Shown here: positions 62,991 through 64,000 of the stretch, piece by piece
Layout: each line of letters starts with the position of its first letter
Numbering within the stretch: the first letter of the stretch is position 1
Assembly (NCBI RefSeq): GCF_003609835.1
Contig: NZ_AP017898.1
Location: forward strand, 1,364,001 to 1,428,000
Origin: Sphingopyxis sp. FD7
Lineage (GTDB): Bacteria; Pseudomonadota; Alphaproteobacteria; Sphingomonadales; Sphingomonadaceae
DNA length: 64,000 nt
Direction of reading: 5' to 3'
Position numbers and translations under genes: made by a program
Notes under the pieces: generated by a model
Seen by the model: only the letters and a program-made list of their open reading frames with translations
What the model was told of the DNA's origin: nothing
Database searches by the model: none

Positions 62991-63384
62991 AGTCCCCTGC
63001 CCCGCGCCCGCTGCAGACGAGTTGGAGGGCGCCCCATGAGCCAGTGCGGCCAACGGGATTTCGACTCAGAGCGGCGCTCGCCCACGAAGCCCGCGCCGGA
63101 GCCACGCCGTAGCACGAAGGCTCCGAACGCTGCGGAAGTTTTGCCGCGCGAAACCGGCAAGACGGTTAAGGAGTGGGGAGCGGGCATGGACTCTATTTCG
63201 GAAACCCCGAATAGGCCGCATCCCCGAGCGAAGACGAGGGGCCATGCCGAGCGAAGTCGAGGCGGCGGGGTTACGCGGTTCTCGCTTCGCTCGAACGAGC
63301 CCCTCGCCTTCGCTCGGGGATGCGGAGGTCATTAGAGCTGGCGTCCTGCCCAGAGCCGCAATCAGCCGAAACAAGCCGATCGGA
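62991..63384. repeat. Intergenic region with palindromic element 63216-63325
   Basis: 63216-63325 has inverted ends CCGCATCCCCGAGCGAAG / CTTCGCTCGGGGATGCGG continuing into GAGGGG / CCCCTC. The rest (62991-63215) has open frames on both strands but no convincing ribosome binding site or domain; not called as a gene. Confidence 0.6.
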
Positions 63385-64000
63385 CTAACCCTTACCCATC
63401 AGCTTCATCGTCATCGCCGTGAGCGCCTCGGTGGCGGTCGAGATCACCGCGGGCGCATCGGGCGCCCAGAAGGGCGAGTGGAGGCTGGGCAGCGTCCGGC
63501 CTTCCTTCTTGGCCGCGTCAAACTCGGCCTGCGGGACGCCGCCCACCCAGATGATCAAGCTCTTGATATCCTTGTCCGCGCGCGCGAAGCGGCCGAAATC
63601 CTCGCCGCCCATCACAGGAGGAACCTTGACGACGCGCGCTTCGCCGAAGCTGGTTTTCAGAAAGGCCGCCATCTCTTCGGTGAACTCGGGCGTATTGAAG
63701 GTCGCCGGCGTATATTCATCCTTCTGCACCGTCACCACGGGCATTCGGTCGTCGGGCATCCCCGCGGCGATCGCCTCACCTTTCGCAATGCGCGCGATGC
63801 CGCCCAGCAGATGATCGCGCACCGCATCGGTGTAGCTGCGCACGGTCAGTTGCAGCCGCGCCTCGTCTGAAATGATGTTGTGCTTCGCCCCTGCATGAAA
63901 GCTGCCGACCGTCACCACCGCGCTGTCGAGCGGGCTGATCTCGCGCGACACCAGCGTTTGCAGCGCGCCGACGATGCGGCTCGCCAGCACGATCGGATCC
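63385..64000 (-). CDS. M20 family amidohydrolase/peptidase (5' end cut by window edge)
   Basis: C-terminal ~204 residues of an M20-type metallo-amidohydrolase. The visible part holds the dimerisation domain (VTVGSFHAGAKHNIISDEAR, then LQLTVRSYTD) and the end of the catalytic domain with PPVMGGEDFGRFA and PSLHSPFWAPDAPAVISTAT (in parts), whose E and H bind metal. The frame runs past base 64000, so start and N-terminus are missing. Likely hydrolyses an N-acyl amino acid or peptide. Confidence 0.88.
   Translation of the reverse strand, partial: DPIVLASRIVGALQTLVSREISPLDSAVVTVGSFHAGAKHNIISDEARLQLTVRSYTDAVRDHLLGGIARIAKGEAIAAGMPDDRMPVVTVQKDEYTPATFNTPEFTEEMAAFLKTSFGEARVVKVPPVMGGEDFGRFARADKDIKSLIIWVGGVPQAEFDAAKKEGRTLPSLHSPFWAPDAPAVISTATEALTAMTMKLMGKG

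Noticed and set aside
62979..63335. Plus-strand 118-residue frame before the M20 gene
   Set aside because: Its C-terminal third is translation of the 63216-63325 palindrome; no ribosome binding site or family pattern.

Overview
The window looks like a chromosomal segment of a high-GC alphaproteobacterium, most likely a sphingomonad (Sphingopyxis-like). This is inferred from a CcrM-type GANTC methyltransferase, a tiny aa3-oxidase subunit IV, a split PntAA/PntAB/PntB transhydrogenase, an Lrp/LysE pair, TonB-dependent receptors, an HPr-rel-A cassette, PEP-CTERM-type regulators PrsK/PrsR, and many small palindromic intergenic repeats. No rRNA, tRNA, CRISPR array, prophage or intact insertion sequence was recognised. 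Coding density is high and nearly all long antisense ORFs are GC-driven shadows.

Layout. 1-9 kb: end of a secreted protein gene, the argD-argF-hslO operon, a luciferase-like oxidoreductase, a divergent Lrp/LysE pair, an aldo/keto reductase, a DUF411 metal-binding protein and a Tat-exported dienelactone-hydrolase-like enzyme. 9-14 kb: glmU, a small unknown gene, a vapBC toxin-antitoxin pair and glmS on one strand, then gph. 14.4-17 kb: a four-gene overlapping cassette of MarR regulator, PqqD-like peptide chaperone, HprK-related kinase A and NTP_transf_5 nucleotidyltransferase (HPr-rel-A system). This is the least understood system in the window and the best candidate for new biology. 17-24 kb: a TonB receptor with maleylacetoacetate isomerase, a beta-helix/di-heme cytochrome pair of unknown role, DUF2147 and a racemase. 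24-28 kb: proton-translocating transhydrogenase genes interrupted by a fasciclin lipoprotein, headed by a 40-aa oxidase subunit IV. 28-30.5 kb: an NtrC-like regulator with altered GAFTGA and Walker B motifs, and a low-GC glycine-rich-domain-type gene.

30.5-38 kb is housekeeping: folP, ccrM (preceded by eight GANTC sites and a CtrA-like half-site), an SDR, rnhB, a thiD gene fused to a VOC domain, DUF1272 and glmM. With glmS and glmU this completes the fructose-6-phosphate to UDP-GlcNAc route. 38-46.7 kb: a dicarboxylate/amino-acid symporter with an aldo/keto reductase, NnrU, a peptide transporter with two amidohydrolases (one lacking its metal ligands), a nitroreductase and a small GntR regulator. 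46.9-53.7 kb: sugar transferase, prsK, prsR and a PrsT-like TPR lipoprotein. This is an exopolysaccharide/PEP-CTERM regulatory module without an exosortase in view. 53.8-57.9 kb: an iron-uptake operon (siderophore receptor, membrane protein, PepSY protein) behind a Fur-like palindrome. 58.3-62.8 kb: isocitrate lyase with its divergent ScfR/RamB-type regulator, a string of four hairpins after aceA, a TerC family protein and a DUF465 protein with a structured leader. The window ends inside an M20 amidohydrolase.

At least six families of short palindromic repeats fill most intergenic gaps, and a separate 137-bp element has perfect 19-bp inverted ends.
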